Source: Psychrobacter sp. WY6
Lineage (GTDB): Bacteria > Pseudomonadota > Gammaproteobacteria > Pseudomonadales > Moraxellaceae
NCBI RefSeq assembly: GCF_018448495.1
Contig: NZ_CP049902.1
Coordinates: 1-64,000, forward strand
Direction of reading: 5' to 3'
DNA: 64,000 nucleotides
Part shown: one piece after another, positions 10,605 through 20,098 of the stretch
Numbering within the stretch: the stretch's first letter is position 1
Layout: every line of letters starts with the position of its first letter
Notes under the pieces: model-generated
What the model was told of the DNA's origin: nothing
Databases searched by the model: none
Seen by the model: the letters and a program-made list of their open reading frames with translations, nothing else
Program-made: the position numbers and the translations under genes

Positions 10605-10844
10605 ATGATGTGGTATTCAAAACCGTTGCGAGATAACTGTGTGGCAGGTGTACTTTTTTATATACCGATTGGTCTGGGAATTATGACCTTGGCAGCAAGT
10701 TTGTTATTTTTGTTTGCCTATCTGATGTCTGATGACAATGCCACGCGCTTGCCAGCTTTTAACTGGTTCAAGCGCTTAATCATCGTGGCATTTATATTAC
10801 TAAGTGTTGGGCTATTTATGACCTTTGGTCATTTTTGGGGTTAA
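10605..10844 (+). CDS. Small two-helix membrane protein, unknown
   Basis: The 79-residue product has two hydrophobic helices (about residues 14-40 and 56-75) joined by a polar loop with DDNATRLP. No ribosome binding site is clear. It is kept because the hydrophobic pattern is regular and no other gene explains this stretch. Confidence 0.5.
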   Translation: MMWYSKPLRDNCVAGVLFYIPIGLGIMTLAASLLFLFAYLMSDDNATRLPAFNWFKRLIIVAFILLSVGLFMTFGHFWG

Positions 10845-10873
10845 TAAAATCAGCCTTTAAACATTCAATATCT

Positions 10874-11451
10874 TTAATGAACCATTTTTTCTAACTCCAA
10901 TAATTCTAAATCTTCACGCTTTGGCTCACCATTATTGCCGTCATTTGGAAATGGCATTTTATTACCATTTAGCTCATAACCTCGGCGCTGATAGTAAGCC
11001 AACAGCTCAGGACGATGACTCAAAATAGACATGGTCAAACGTGCAGTTTTTCTATCTGCTGCTTGCTCATCTGATTGTAGATGATGAGTAGCAAAGGTTT
11101 CTGCTGCTTGCAATATCACGTTGCCAATGCCATACCCCTGCAACTCTGGATCTACCGCAAACATACCGATGTAGGCTTTGTTGTTTGAGTCAGCATCGGT
11201 TTTGATATCGACAGCGATACAACCGAGTATCTCACCCGTTTCCTCTCCATCACGGTCGCCCGTTGTCGTTTTTGGATAGACAAAGTAATAGTGATTAGGG
11301 TCATTAATCACAGCAGCGAGCTCGGCTGACGTGGTTCGAATACCACCAATTAAATCCGCCTCATTGGTCCAACCTGCGGTCTCGCGATAACAGCGATTTA
11401 ACAATTGCTCAAGTGCATAATATCATCGGCTTGCGCTTGTCGCAAAAACAC
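10874..11451 (-). CDS. GNAT-family N-acetyltransferase (frameshifted near the start)
   Basis: This GNAT acetyltransferase has the acetyl-CoA site at FAVDPELQGYGIGNVILQAAE (motif A) and a C-terminal LLAYYQRRGYELNG. The open frame from 11404 lacks the first strand. Upstream in another frame lie the codons for FLRQAQADDIMHL, and adding one base at about 11405-11411 joins them to EQLLNRCYRETAGW, which is the usual GNAT start. I place the start at GTG 11451, preceded by AGAGAG. Substrate unknown. Confidence 0.8.
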
Positions 11452-11525
11452 GGACTCTCTATCCAAGTAATTTTTATCTATAGTGTTTTATTCATATTAT
11501 AATTTTTCCTTTCCTTGTTTGTATT

Positions 11526-11554
11526 AAAAAAACTGACCCAAATCGATAGGTCAG
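11526..11554 (-). terminator. Terminator downstream of the reductase gene's original 3' end
   Basis: Read on the minus strand, CTGACCT and GGGTCAG pair across an 8-base loop and are followed by seven T. It lies about 30 bp beyond the stop of the reductase fragment 11586-11777 and marks its original end. Confidence 0.75.
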
Positions 11555-11585
11555 CCTTAATAGTAATATGTATCCATCTTGAGTA

Positions 11586-11777
11586 CTAGGGCGATAACGC
11601 CAGTGCTTGGTCGATAATATTAAATCCTGCCTTAAGCTGTGCACGCGTTGGCGCATAACCACGTCGGAGCAGTTCAGAAAAGGCAACCAATTCTTTATCA
11701 TGCCCTAAAGTGCTAGCAGCACAGCACGTGTGTCTTCCCCATCATCATTAAAGTAGTATTCGATATAATCTAACGTA
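11586..11777 (-). pseudogene. C-terminal fragment of the Rieske/FAD reductase, cut off by IS630
   Basis: The minus strand codes TLDYIEYYFNDDGED, then after a one-base shift at 11704-11709 HDKELVAFSELLRRGYAPTR, ending at the stop 11586-11588. This is the C-terminal dimer/lid region of AIF-type FAD reductases, in which xxxDxEMAxxxxLL-R-G is common. Removing the IS630-family element at 11778-12688 plus one TA joins GSPD (from the gene at 12691) directly and in frame to TLDYIEYY. The ATG at 11785 lies in the IS end and is not a native start. Confidence 0.85.
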
Positions 11778-12688
11778 TAGTGCATTAAGTATAAAAATGT
11801 TATAAGATAAAACATCTCAACAGATATACTCAATTATCATGACTTACTCACTAGATTATCGCAAACAAGTTCTTAAAAGCTTAGCAGATGGCATGACCTT
11901 TGCCGAGGCAGCCTCTTTTTATGACATTAGTCCAACCACTATTCAAAAGTGGAAGAAACGGCTGCATAGTAAGAGCACTCGCAATGTTACGCCATCAAAA
12001 ATACCGGATGATGCACTACGCAAAGACGTTGAGCGTTACCCTGATGACTATCACTATGAGAGAGCAAGACGGTTCAACTGTACTGCCCCAGCCATTTGTG
12101 AGGCTTTAAAACGCCTAGGCATCAGTCAAAAAAAAGACCTTAGAGCATCCAAAAGCATGTCCAATAAAAAGAGCGGCGTATCAGAGTAAGCTTGATAACT
12201 TTAAACAGCAAGGTTATCCCATTGTGTATATGGACGAAAGCGGTTTTGAAAGCCAGACCATTCGTCCTCATGGTTATGCACCGATAGGCAAACCCTGTAT
12301 CGACAGCTACAACTGGCAAGGTAAAAAGCGAACCAACGTCATTGGGGCTCTATATGAAAAGATGCTATTTGCACTGGATTACTTTGAACACAACATTAAC
12401 AGCGGCATATTCTACGATTGGTGCAAACACACCCTAATCCCAAGCCTTAAAACCAAATGCGTGATTGTCATGGATAACGCTCGGTTTCATAAAAGTAGAC
12501 GTATCCAAAAATTACTGAACAGGCATGGTCATCGTATCCTATGGCTGCCGCCGTACAGCCCAGACTTGAACCCTATTGAGAAAAATGGGCTCAAGTGAAG
12601 TTTCTACGCCAAGGGTGGATGGAAAATGACTTATCCAAATTTTTATGATGTTTGTCCTAGACATAACACTTTTGTTTTGAACTGACTA
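11778..12688 (+). mobile_element. IS630-family insertion sequence inside the reductase gene
   Basis: The element is about 911 bp and is flanked by TA at 11776-11777 and 12689-12690, the target duplication typical of IS630/Tc1-mariner elements. The ends form imperfect 28-bp inverted repeats: left TATAGTGCATTAAGTATAAA..., right (reversed) TATAGTCAGTTCAAAACAAA..., both continuing to a TGTTAT block. It carries one transposase gene on the plus strand, opposite to the interrupted gene. Confidence 0.88.
11839..12685 (+). CDS. IS630-family transposase (several frame changes)
   Basis: The first part (116 aa) is a helix-turn-helix domain, with SLADGMTFAEAASFYDIS. The second holds the DDE triad: VYMDESGFE, VIVMDNARFHKS and PPYSPDLNPIEK. 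The two are joined through an eight-A run at 12128-12135, after which the frame moves +1 and reads KTLEHPKACPIKRAAYQ. Two later breaks (about 12584-12588 and 12640-12646) restore WAQVKFLRQGWMENDL and FYDVCPRHNTFVLN. The A-run could allow slippage, but the two other breaks look like errors or decay. Confidence 0.85.
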
Positions 12689-12690
12689 TA

Positions 12691-14150
12691 TCTGGTGAAC
12701 CAAACAAGATGTTATGATCGGGTGTCGCGGCATGTCCACTATAGCGTAGGCTTTTGCCATATTGCATCGTCCAAAAGAAAGGGATACGCGCGGCGAGCGA
12801 GCTGACACTATCATCATTTAATATCGCAGCCGCAGTCACTAAGCCATGTTGCAAGGCCACGCGCCAATGTTCGATGCGCATGCGCCCCATTTGCCCAGAA
12901 GCTTTTGCAATATCACCCAATGCATAAACCCTTTCACGTAGCTGTAAATGCTCATCCACTTGTAAGCCATCTGGCGCGTTTACTTCTTCGAATAGTTCTA
13001 TACGTGGTGCTACGCCAGTCCCTAAAATCACGATGTCTGCATCAACTTGCTCACCGTTCACCAGCGTGACACCGCCCACTTGTGAAAAGGTTTGGTTTTC
13101 TTCTTCATTCTCAGACGGATTAACAACCCTTTTGACCTCATCGATTTCATTGACCGTGGCATCAAAGACAAACTGAATGCCATTTTCTTCATGCAGCTTG
13201 ATCAGCGCATTACTGACGGTTTCAGAGACGATATTTCCCATCACCCGATGATCTTGTCCGATGACCGTAATAGAAGCCGTTGTGCCTGCTTGTGCCAATG
13301 CGGAAGCGACCTCCATACCGATAAAGCCAGTACCGACAATCACTACACGCTGGTCATGACTGACCGCTTTTATCAATTTGGCATCATCCATACTGCGCAG
13401 CGTATAAACGCCATCAAGCTCAGCCCCTTTAAAGGGAGGAATCTTTGGCTCAGCGCCTGTTGCAATCACTAAAAAATCAGCGGTTTGTCTGTCACTATGA
13501 CCATTTTTATCTTTAATGATAATGGTACGTTCATTGGGCGATACTTCGCTGACGGTCTGATTCAAGCGCAAATTAATATCGTGTTTGCTCGCCCAATCTG
13601 CACCCCCTAGTAGAAGCTTCTCTTCAGGCATATTGCCCACTAAAAACGCTTTGGACAATAATGGACGGTTATAAGGGGCTTTATCATCAGCACTAATCAA
13701 GGTGATTTTGCCGCCATAGCCAGTGTTACGAAGCTGATGCGCCGTCATAAAACCAGCCGCGCCGCCGCCCACGATGAGAGTATGCGTATCGATCAGCTTA
13801 TCATTTGCAATCTGTTTGTCTATCTTCGCTGAGGTATTCACCGTCAAGCTGTCGCCGTTATCGGTCACTTCATATTGAGTCAAGCCTGCTGTCGCGACTG
13901 GCTCTAATAGCGTCCCATCGCGGCTATCAAAAGTCGCATGATGCCAAGGACAGACCACGCGATTGCCACAACGTAAGCCTGTGCCTAAATCTGCGCCTGC
14001 GTGCGGGCATTTGCCATCGAACGCCTGAAACTCATCGTCGTCGCGGGTGATTAAAATGATACTATCATCATCTTGCTTGTAAGATTTCATGCCGCCACTG
14101 GCAATATCGGCCATTAACAGTCACTGTGTGAATCGTTGCATTGGTCATAA
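12691..14150 (-). pseudogene. Rieske/FAD-dependent NAD(P)H reductase, 3' end removed by IS630
   Basis: The N-terminal Rieske domain carries CPHAGADLGTG and CPWHHATFD, which bind a 2Fe-2S cluster. It is followed by an FAD/NAD(P)H reductase with VGGGAAGFMTAHQL and VGTGFIGMEVASALAQ, and the FAD-closing motif YALGDIA. This layout matches AIFM3-type ferredoxin reductases. Translation should begin at ATG 14150, preceded by AAGGAAG; the frame shifts once at about 14106-14111 (TNATIHTVTVNG, then ADIASGG). After GSPD at 12691 the frame runs into the IS; the true last 64 codons are at 11586-11777. Intact length would be about 550 residues. Confidence 0.9.
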
Positions 14151-14415
14151 GTCTTCCTTAACAGTTATAATGATTCCCTGAATCAAACGTGTTGAAAATA
14201 ACCCTATCGCATCAGCCAGTTTCAACGAAAAACACCATTCTCGATACGTTTATTTAAATGCTTTTTTAAAACGCTATCCATTGATAGTAGCAAGACACAT
14301 TCGCACACGCTGTTTTTTTGTATGTTTCCTGCGTTGCAAAACGTAATCGTTAACTGTTAATGCCTATGCTTACCTATTCTTTTTAAATCTTATCCTCAAC
14401 ATAAAAGACGACTTT

Positions 14416-15582
14416 ATGACTTCTCGTGATGACATGACCGATATTAATGCTAGCCCTCAATCCGCTCTTGAAAACAATCAATTTGATAATGAGCAGTTTG
14501 ATACGGCAAGTATCGATATTACCGCATCGACGGATACTGCGCAGTTACCGCAGCCTCTTCAACCACCTGTGCAGCAAGCAACCTATAAAGCTCACGCGAC
14601 AGACTTTATCGTTAATGAGCTATTGCCGCTCGAATTCACCGGTGAAGGTGAGCATTTATGGCTGCATATCAAAAAATCAGGGATGAATACCGCTTATCTT
14701 GCCAAACTACTATCAGAGTGGGCAGAGATTCCTCTGCGTGATGTTGGTTATTCAGGTCTTAAGGATCGCCATGCATTGACAACCCAGTGGTTCAGCTTGC
14801 GAATTCCAAAAAAACAGCTGCCAGCTGCTGAGTTTGCACCAGTCGATATCGGAGCCAATGAATCGGTCACTATCCTCGACCAGCAATGGCACAACAAAAA
14901 GCTCAATCGCGGCACGCATCGCGCCAATCAATTCATTATTACCTTGCGTGATATCCAATTTGCTGATTTTGATACAGCATTGCCAGCACGTGAGCAATTA
15001 TTGTCGGCGAAGCAAGATGTCGAACAGCATTTATCAAGCATCGCTATAAATGGCGTGCCCAATTATTTTGGCCCTCAGCGTTTTGGACGAGATGGCAATA
15101 ATATTAGAGAAGCATTATCGCTGTTTGCGCGCCCACTACAGCAAAGTCGACCACAACCCAAAAAGAGCAAACGCAAGCACGCGCCACGTGAGCAGAATAC
15201 GATGGAGCTGTCTGCCGCACGTAGCTTAATTTTCAATGAGATATTGGCAGTACGAGTGCGTGATGGCAGCTGGAATACTGGGCTGGCAGGCGAAGTGTTT
15301 AACTTAGAGGGTTCAGGATCAATATTTACTAGCGAAGCCATAGACGACACGTTGCGTTCACGCCTTGAGACGGGTGACATCCATCCCACTGCTGCATTAT
15401 GGGGCAAGGATAATGATAAAGTCAGCGGCATGGCGGCAAGTACTGAGAAAAATGTGATTCAGCAAAATCCGCTACTGGCGCGCTTAGCCAATGGCTTAGA
15501 GCAGCGCGATGTAAAAGCACAGCGACGCGCGCTGCGCCTACCTATTGAAGCGCTGTCTTGGGAATGGCAGGATAAAGAATAA
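14416..15582 (+). CDS. truD: tRNA pseudouridine(13) synthase TruD
   Basis: TruD isomerises uridine 13 in tRNA-Glu and related tRNAs. The catalytic Asp lies in SGLKDRHALTTQWFSL, and NYFGPQRFGRDGNN is the second family motif. The product is 388 residues against about 350 in E. coli. The extra length is an N-terminal polar, Gln/Asp-rich extension of about 45 residues and a basic linker near residue 245 (KKSKRKHAPR). It is divergent from the reductase gene. An ATG at 14431 is an alternative start. Confidence 0.93.
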   Translation: MTSRDDMTDINASPQSALENNQFDNEQFDTASIDITASTDTAQLPQPLQPPVQQATYKAHATDFIVNELLPLEFTGEGEHLWLHIKKSGMNTAYLAKLLSEWAEIPLRDVGYSGLKDRHALTTQWFSLRIPKKQLPAAEFAPVDIGANESVTILDQQWHNKKLNRGTHRANQFIITLRDIQFADFDTALPAREQLLSAKQDVEQHLSSIAINGVPNYFGPQRFGRDGNNIREALSLFARPLQQSRPQPKKSKRKHAPREQNTMELSAARSLIFNEILAVRVRDGSWNTGLAGEVFNLEGSGSIFTSEAIDDTLRSRLETGDIHPTAALWGKDNDKVSGMAASTEKNVIQQNPLLARLANGLEQRDVKAQRRALRLPIEALSWEWQDKE

Positions 15583-15702
15583 ACAAACCTTGGTGCTCAG
15601 CTTTACATTAACGACAGGTAGCTTTGCCACCAGTGTCTTGGCAAGCTTAGTAAAACAATTAATATACTAAAACGTATTTGACCCTTCGACTATGGCAGCT
15701 AG

Positions 15703-17158
15703 CTATGTGCCATAGAGCGCCTCAATATTATTATTTTTTGCTGCCAACATCTCGTTGGCACTCACCACTTGATCACGGCCACGGCCTTTGGCTTCATACA
15801 AAGCCTTATCTGCCATACAAATTAAGCGCTGGCAAATATCGTGAGGTAGCTGCACTGCGGGAATTTTACGATTCACGCGTTTGCTACTATACGAGGGAAT
15901 TCTCTGCGGTTTAGCAAGCGACTGCGAGGCATCCTTTTTATTCAGAGTTTCGCAGGCTTGTTTTATACAATTACGCTCACCATGGGTCAGTGTATATAGT
16001 CCCAAGCTGGCAGTCACACTAAAGGCTGTATCGTCATCGAGAATGATGACGTGTTTGGCGATAACGCGCCGTAATTGTTCAGCAATTATCATAGCTGTGT
16101 CGTGCTTCGTATCTGGCAACACAATCAAAAACTCCTCACCGCCATAGCGACTCACGATTGTTTCATCAGTTAAAGACTGCAAGAGCGTCTGCGCGACCTC
16201 CACCAATACTCGATCCCCGATCTCATGGCCGTAACTGTCATTGACCTCTTTAAACCAATCCAAATCCAATAAAATAACGCTGATATCTTGATGGTCTTCT
16301 ACTGACTTCAGCACCTGCTTCATTTGCATCATCCCGTAACGGCGACTTTTGAGTTGAGTTAGCTCATCTTGATTGGCGTGCTGCAGAATTTCCTTTTTAC
16401 TGTCATCCAATATTAGTAACAAAGTACGAAACATATAGATAATAAAAATAGCTTTTGGTAGCGCCATATAAATATGTGTAGAACGCCAAAAAAAAGCGGA
16501 AGATCGGCGCAATTGATCAACACTGTCCCAATTTAGTGTGCCATTTTGAAAAATAGAGGCAGAGATGGCATTTTCGATTGTCGTAATTTCACTATAATTG
16601 ATATAACTATAATAAGTATCAAGAGGAATGACCGTGAGCGTCATTTGACGCAGGTTGGGTAAAGTAACGCCAAGATAAGGAATGAATGTGACTGCTAGAA
16701 TGACGGCTGCGTGCCCTAAAAACGCTCTCCATACATAGCGCCGACGTATAAGCATCATCCCTAGTATCGCACCGCCGACTAAAGAGACGCCCGCGACCAA
16801 GCTACTATGTCCTAAAACTAAAATAACCATTGCAATATAAGCACTATAGACCGTAATTAATATGCCTTGCCACTTATACAAATTGCTATTGGCTTTTTTG
16901 ACAGGTGAAAAACGACTGGTCATCCATAATAAAAACAAAGCTACCAGTGTCACGCCGAACCATAGTGGATAAAGCAGGGCTATATCAACATAGGTGTCAT
17001 AAACATCACGGCGCCACCAAACAAATAAACCATAGCCAGTGTAAAGATACCTCCATCACCATAAATAAAGCCAGTAATGACGTTTTATCAGCAGCTTGCC
17101 ACTCAAAAATTGCTTGAGATAGCTTGGTGTAGCCTAGATGAGATATCGATACAGCCAT
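15703..17158 (-). CDS. Diguanylate cyclase, membrane-anchored GGDEF protein (frameshifted)
   Basis: The N-terminal half has about six membrane helices. The C-terminal GGDEF domain (LDLDWFKEVNDSYGHEIGD, RYGGEEF) should make c-di-GMP. No RxxD inhibitory site is visible before GGEEF. A polar insert of about 45 residues (NKKDASQSLAKPQRIPSYSS) lies between SLGLYTLTHG and MADKALYEAKGRGRD, unusual within the catalytic fold. The start at 17158 (MAVSISHLGYTK) is joined to the long frame by a one-base shift near 17010-17020, restoring WRRDVYDTYVDIALLYP. Single gene. Confidence 0.88.
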
Positions 17159-17262
17159 AGTAGGGCTACCGCAAATAGTGAAAGTTATTAAGTTGACATT
17201 AAAACCATTAAATAAAAATCAAAAGCCTGAATCAACAATAATAAATGGTATGACTTTTTACC

Positions 17263-17331
17263 TTATACCATTCCCAAAAACTTAAGTAGATAAGAATGCG
17301 AGTGTCGGTACTACATTTTGTAAACTAAATG
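17263..17331 (+). repeat. Dispersed intergenic repeat, copy 1
   Basis: TTATACCATTC and GCGAGTGTC occur in the same order and spacing as at 41556-41624, with roughly 70% identity between them. See the other copy. Confidence 0.65.
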
Positions 17332-17421
17332 GGAGTTAACCCCGAAAATTTCATTTTTAAATAAATCCCACTCATCTAGTGTGGTAATTTCTGTCGCAGT
17401 TATCAATCTATTTACTGCCTT

Positions 17422-17450
17422 CATGCGTCAATATATGACGCATGTTTTTT
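17422..17450 (+). terminator. Orphan plus-strand terminator
   Basis: CATGCGTCA pairs with TGACGCATG, followed by seven T. No plus-strand gene lies upstream, so it may end a small RNA or be a remnant. Confidence 0.6.
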
Positions 17451-17518
17451 GGATAACCTGTCAATTGATGTTTCAGCTGAGTTAACATTCAAAACTGTAT
17501 TCAGCAATGAATTTTCGG

Positions 17519-18400
17519 CTAAGAAAACATTGCAAAAGACTGCCAAACTCCCTGCTGATCAGGGTTCATTGTCGGTACATCACCCAAACGACGCCACGGC
17601 ATATTGCTACCATGAAAGTCACTACCGATCGAGGCGACAAGATTATGCTGAGCGATACTGCGATCGACCATTCTGCGAGTACTAACCGGTTCGCTATTCG
17701 ACGGCAGCTCACAAGCATCGCCACCAAGACCAGCAAACTCTTCAATCAGTTTACGGACTCGTGTTGCTGAAAGCTGATAACGCGTGGGATGCGCCAACAC
17801 CGCCTTGCCACCACAAGCATGGATCAGCTCAATGCCATCAGCCATGCTCAGTGCATCAATCGCCACATAAGCAGGCTTATTATCTGCCAAATACTTATCA
17901 AAGGCTTTTTGTACCGTCTTGACTTCACCGCGCTCAAACAATACTTGACCAATATGCGCACGCCCGACCGCTTGTGGATTGCCGCCTGCTTTATCAAGTA
18001 CGGCTTGCCACAGCTCATCATAGTTAATATCTAATAGCTCACTGAGCTTTTCAGTGATTCGTTGACCACGCGTGGCACGGCTATCCTGTAATTGCTGCAG
18101 TGTTGCATGCATTCTTTCGCGATCGGTAAAATCTAGCCCCAGCACATGGATGATTTTATTGGTTGATTTATTTTTGCCATATCCACCAATAAGTGTGTGC
18201 TCACAGCTTATCTCGACCCCATTGATCAGTTGCATATCGCAGGCAATGGCAGCCTCACGCGCCTCATCAATTCCTGCCAGCGTATCATGATCGGTCAATG
18301 CCAATACATTGACGCCGGCCGCATGGGCGCGCTGCACCACTTCCATTGGTGCATAAGTACCATCAGAGCAGGTGCTGTGACAATGTAAATCGAATTTCAT
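17519..18400 (-). CDS. rnm: PHP-domain phosphoesterase, RNase AM (YciV/TrpH)-like
   Basis: The PHP domain opens with DLHCHSTCSDG and ALTDHDTLAGID and later has GSDFHGSNMPW, all metal ligands. The length from ATG 18400 is 293 residues, equal to E. coli YciV, a 5'-3' exonuclease that matures rRNA 5' ends and digests short oligonucleotides. An in-frame extension to 18490 exists, but MKFDLHCHS is the family start. The divergent yciB and yciI next to it are a common arrangement. Confidence 0.9.
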   Translation of the reverse strand: MKFDLHCHSTCSDGTYAPMEVVQRAHAAGVNVLALTDHDTLAGIDEAREAAIACDMQLINGVEISCEHTLIGGYGKNKSTNKIIHVLGLDFTDRERMHATLQQLQDSRATRGQRITEKLSELLDINYDELWQAVLDKAGGNPQAVGRAHIGQVLFERGEVKTVQKAFDKYLADNKPAYVAIDALSMADGIELIHACGGKAVLAHPTRYQLSATRVRKLIEEFAGLGGDACELPSNSEPVSTRRMVDRSIAQHNLVASIGSDFHGSNMPWRRLGDVPTMNPDQQGVWQSFAMFS

Positions 18401-18623
18401 AAGAGAAGCCTTAGCATTAAAAATTAAAAGTGTAGAAAATAAAAAAAATGAGCACATTGGCAATAAGCCGTTATATTTGGCAGTTGTCATGATTATGAGT
18501 CATAATCATCAGATATTGCTACGCAGGCCTGTGATATAGCATGATTATCGTGTTGATTGCTTTTTTTTGGCGCAGTAGACGTGTAAACTACCCCATACGT
18601 TTTTGTCGGACATCCCCTTTGCT

Positions 18624-19175
18624 ATGAAAGCTTTATTAGACTTTATTCCCTTAATTGCCTTTTTTATTGCTGCTCGCTACAGTGGTATCCTAGCGGGGGC
18701 AGGTGCGTTGCTTATCGCCACCATCATCGTTTATGCCATTCATTTTATTCGCCAAAAAGGCACTTTTGATAAACAGCAATGGGTTGTCTTACTATTAACC
18801 ATTTTGTTTTGTGGTGGTACTTTATTATTGCGTGATGATATCTATCTGCGTTGGAAGTCACCTATTATCAACGGTATCTTTGCACTAACGCTTTTAGTCA
18901 GTGCTGCGATTAATAAGCCACTGATGCAACTGGCGATGAAAGATGTTTTTTTGCTGACGATGAGTGGTTGGAAAAAACTCACTCTCGCTTGGGCACTATT
19001 CTTCGCCTTTATGGGCATACTGCATTATATCACAGCGTTTACGATGTCAGATGAGGCATGGATTAACTTTAAAACTTATGGCTGGATTCCGATTATGTTG
19101 GTATTCGTCATCGCCCAGTTTGCCGTATTAAAAAAGCACCTCAACCCTGCGCTCACCGATAAAACCGTCAAATAA
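18624..19175 (+). CDS. yciB: Inner-membrane septation protein YciB/IspZ family
   Basis: The 183-residue product from ATG 18624 has the family start MKALLDFIPLIAFF, five to six helices and the conserved NKPLMQ and GWKKLTLAWALFF stretches. YciB supports cell envelope and division in enterobacteria. An in-frame TTG at 18603 gives seven more codons, but the ATG matches the family start. Confidence 0.9.
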   Translation: MKALLDFIPLIAFFIAARYSGILAGAGALLIATIIVYAIHFIRQKGTFDKQQWVVLLLTILFCGGTLLLRDDIYLRWKSPIINGIFALTLLVSAAINKPLMQLAMKDVFLLTMSGWKKLTLAWALFFAFMGILHYITAFTMSDEAWINFKTYGWIPIMLVFVIAQFAVLKKHLNPALTDKTVK

Positions 19176-19305
19176 TACTCATTTTATAATAGAGCCAATG
19201 CTATCTCTAAATGCCAATAGCGACAATCATTAATCGCAATTAGCTCGGGCGCATTAAGCAAAACACTTTAAATTAATCATAATTTTTATTAATCGAGGAA
19301 GTCTC

Positions 19306-19641
19306 ATGTCCTTATTTGCCATTATTGGTCATGACGTGGCCAATAGCAGCGCACAACGTCAGATTACCCGCGCTGAACATGTCGAACGCTTGCAAGCTTT
19401 AGATCATGACAATCGACTGATTATCGCTGGTCCAACACCCATCGAGCATGGCAAAGGTGAGATGTCAGGCAGCTTAATTATTGCTGACTTTGACTCTGCA
19501 GAAGCAGCGCAAGCATGGGCAAACGATGAGCCTTACTTACGTGATGGCGTGTACAGTCACGTAGATATCAAACCCTTTATCCATACATTGCCAAAAGCGG
19601 ATGACAGCGCAAGCGCATCAGCTAAAGTAGCAAAATCGTGA
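19306..19641 (+). CDS. yciI: YciI family protein
   Basis: The 111-residue product belongs to the YciI ferredoxin-like fold, with the His of RAEHVERLQALD and the Asp of SLIIADFDSAEAAQAW conserved. AGGAAG precedes the ATG. Its stop overlaps the GTG start of the next gene (GTGA). Confidence 0.9.
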   Translation: MSLFAIIGHDVANSSAQRQITRAEHVERLQALDHDNRLIIAGPTPIEHGKGEMSGSLIIADFDSAEAAQAWANDEPYLRDGVYSHVDIKPFIHTLPKADDSASASAKVAKS

Positions 19642-20078
19642 TTCAGTGCCTATCTTCGTTAAAAAGTCGCTCTTATCGGCGTAGCATTGTTAGTATGATT
19701 TTTATGGCTACTGTTTCAGCACAGGCTGCGCCGACGGTGACAGCTATCGATGTGGCTGATCCAACACTCACGACACCCGTGCCAGCTCAACCAATATCGA
19801 CCGCTCAACCAACAAAAAACTCAGTGATGAATATCAGCGATACATTAGCGGCGCAATTACAACCATCTGATAAGGCGTTATCCGATGCCAATCAGCAGCT
19901 ATTAAGCCGTAATGCACAGTTGCAGCGCGAGTTGAATGACTTGCAAACTCAAGTAAATGTTTTGGTCTACGAGAGCAAAGGTCAGCTTTTTTTATACGGT
20001 GCATTCACTGTCTTAATTAGCTTGTTGGTTGGTATTTTTGTTTCTTGGCTGGTGTTTGTCCGCCGTGAACGCTGGTAA
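19638..20078 (+). CDS. Secreted coiled-coil protein with C-terminal membrane helix, unknown
   Basis: The 146-residue product begins at GTG 19638, which overlaps the yciI stop. It has a basic start and a signal-like helix ending AQAAP near residue 31. Then come a Thr/Pro-rich segment, a short coiled coil (residues 85-108, ANQQLLSRNAQLQRELNDL) and a membrane helix (FLYGAFTVLISLLVGIFVSW) before a basic tail. Family unknown. An IS5-family element begins immediately after its stop. Confidence 0.75.
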   Translation: MIQCLSSLKSRSYRRSIVSMIFMATVSAQAAPTVTAIDVADPTLTTPVPAQPISTAQPTKNSVMNISDTLAAQLQPSDKALSDANQQLLSRNAQLQRELNDLQTQVNVLVYESKGQLFLYGAFTVLISLLVGIFVSWLVFVRRERW

Positions 20079-20098
20079 CTAGGGCGTGTCATCAATTA
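20079..20098 (+). repeat. Left terminal inverted repeat of the IS5-family element
   Basis: CTAGGGCGTGTCATCAATTA is matched exactly in reverse at 20902-20921. Confidence 0.92.

Larger units (their letters stand above)
17159..17518. other. Intergenic region with dispersed repeat and orphan terminator
   Basis: No gene is supported. The region holds a TTGACA at 17192, a copy of a dispersed repeat (17263-17331) and a plus-strand terminator at 17422-17450 with no plus-strand gene before it. Confidence 0.5.

Noticed and set aside
11783..11785. ATG giving MHYTLDY as the start of a small gene
   Set aside because: It lies in the inverted repeat of the IS630-family element; the native frame comes from the reductase gene.
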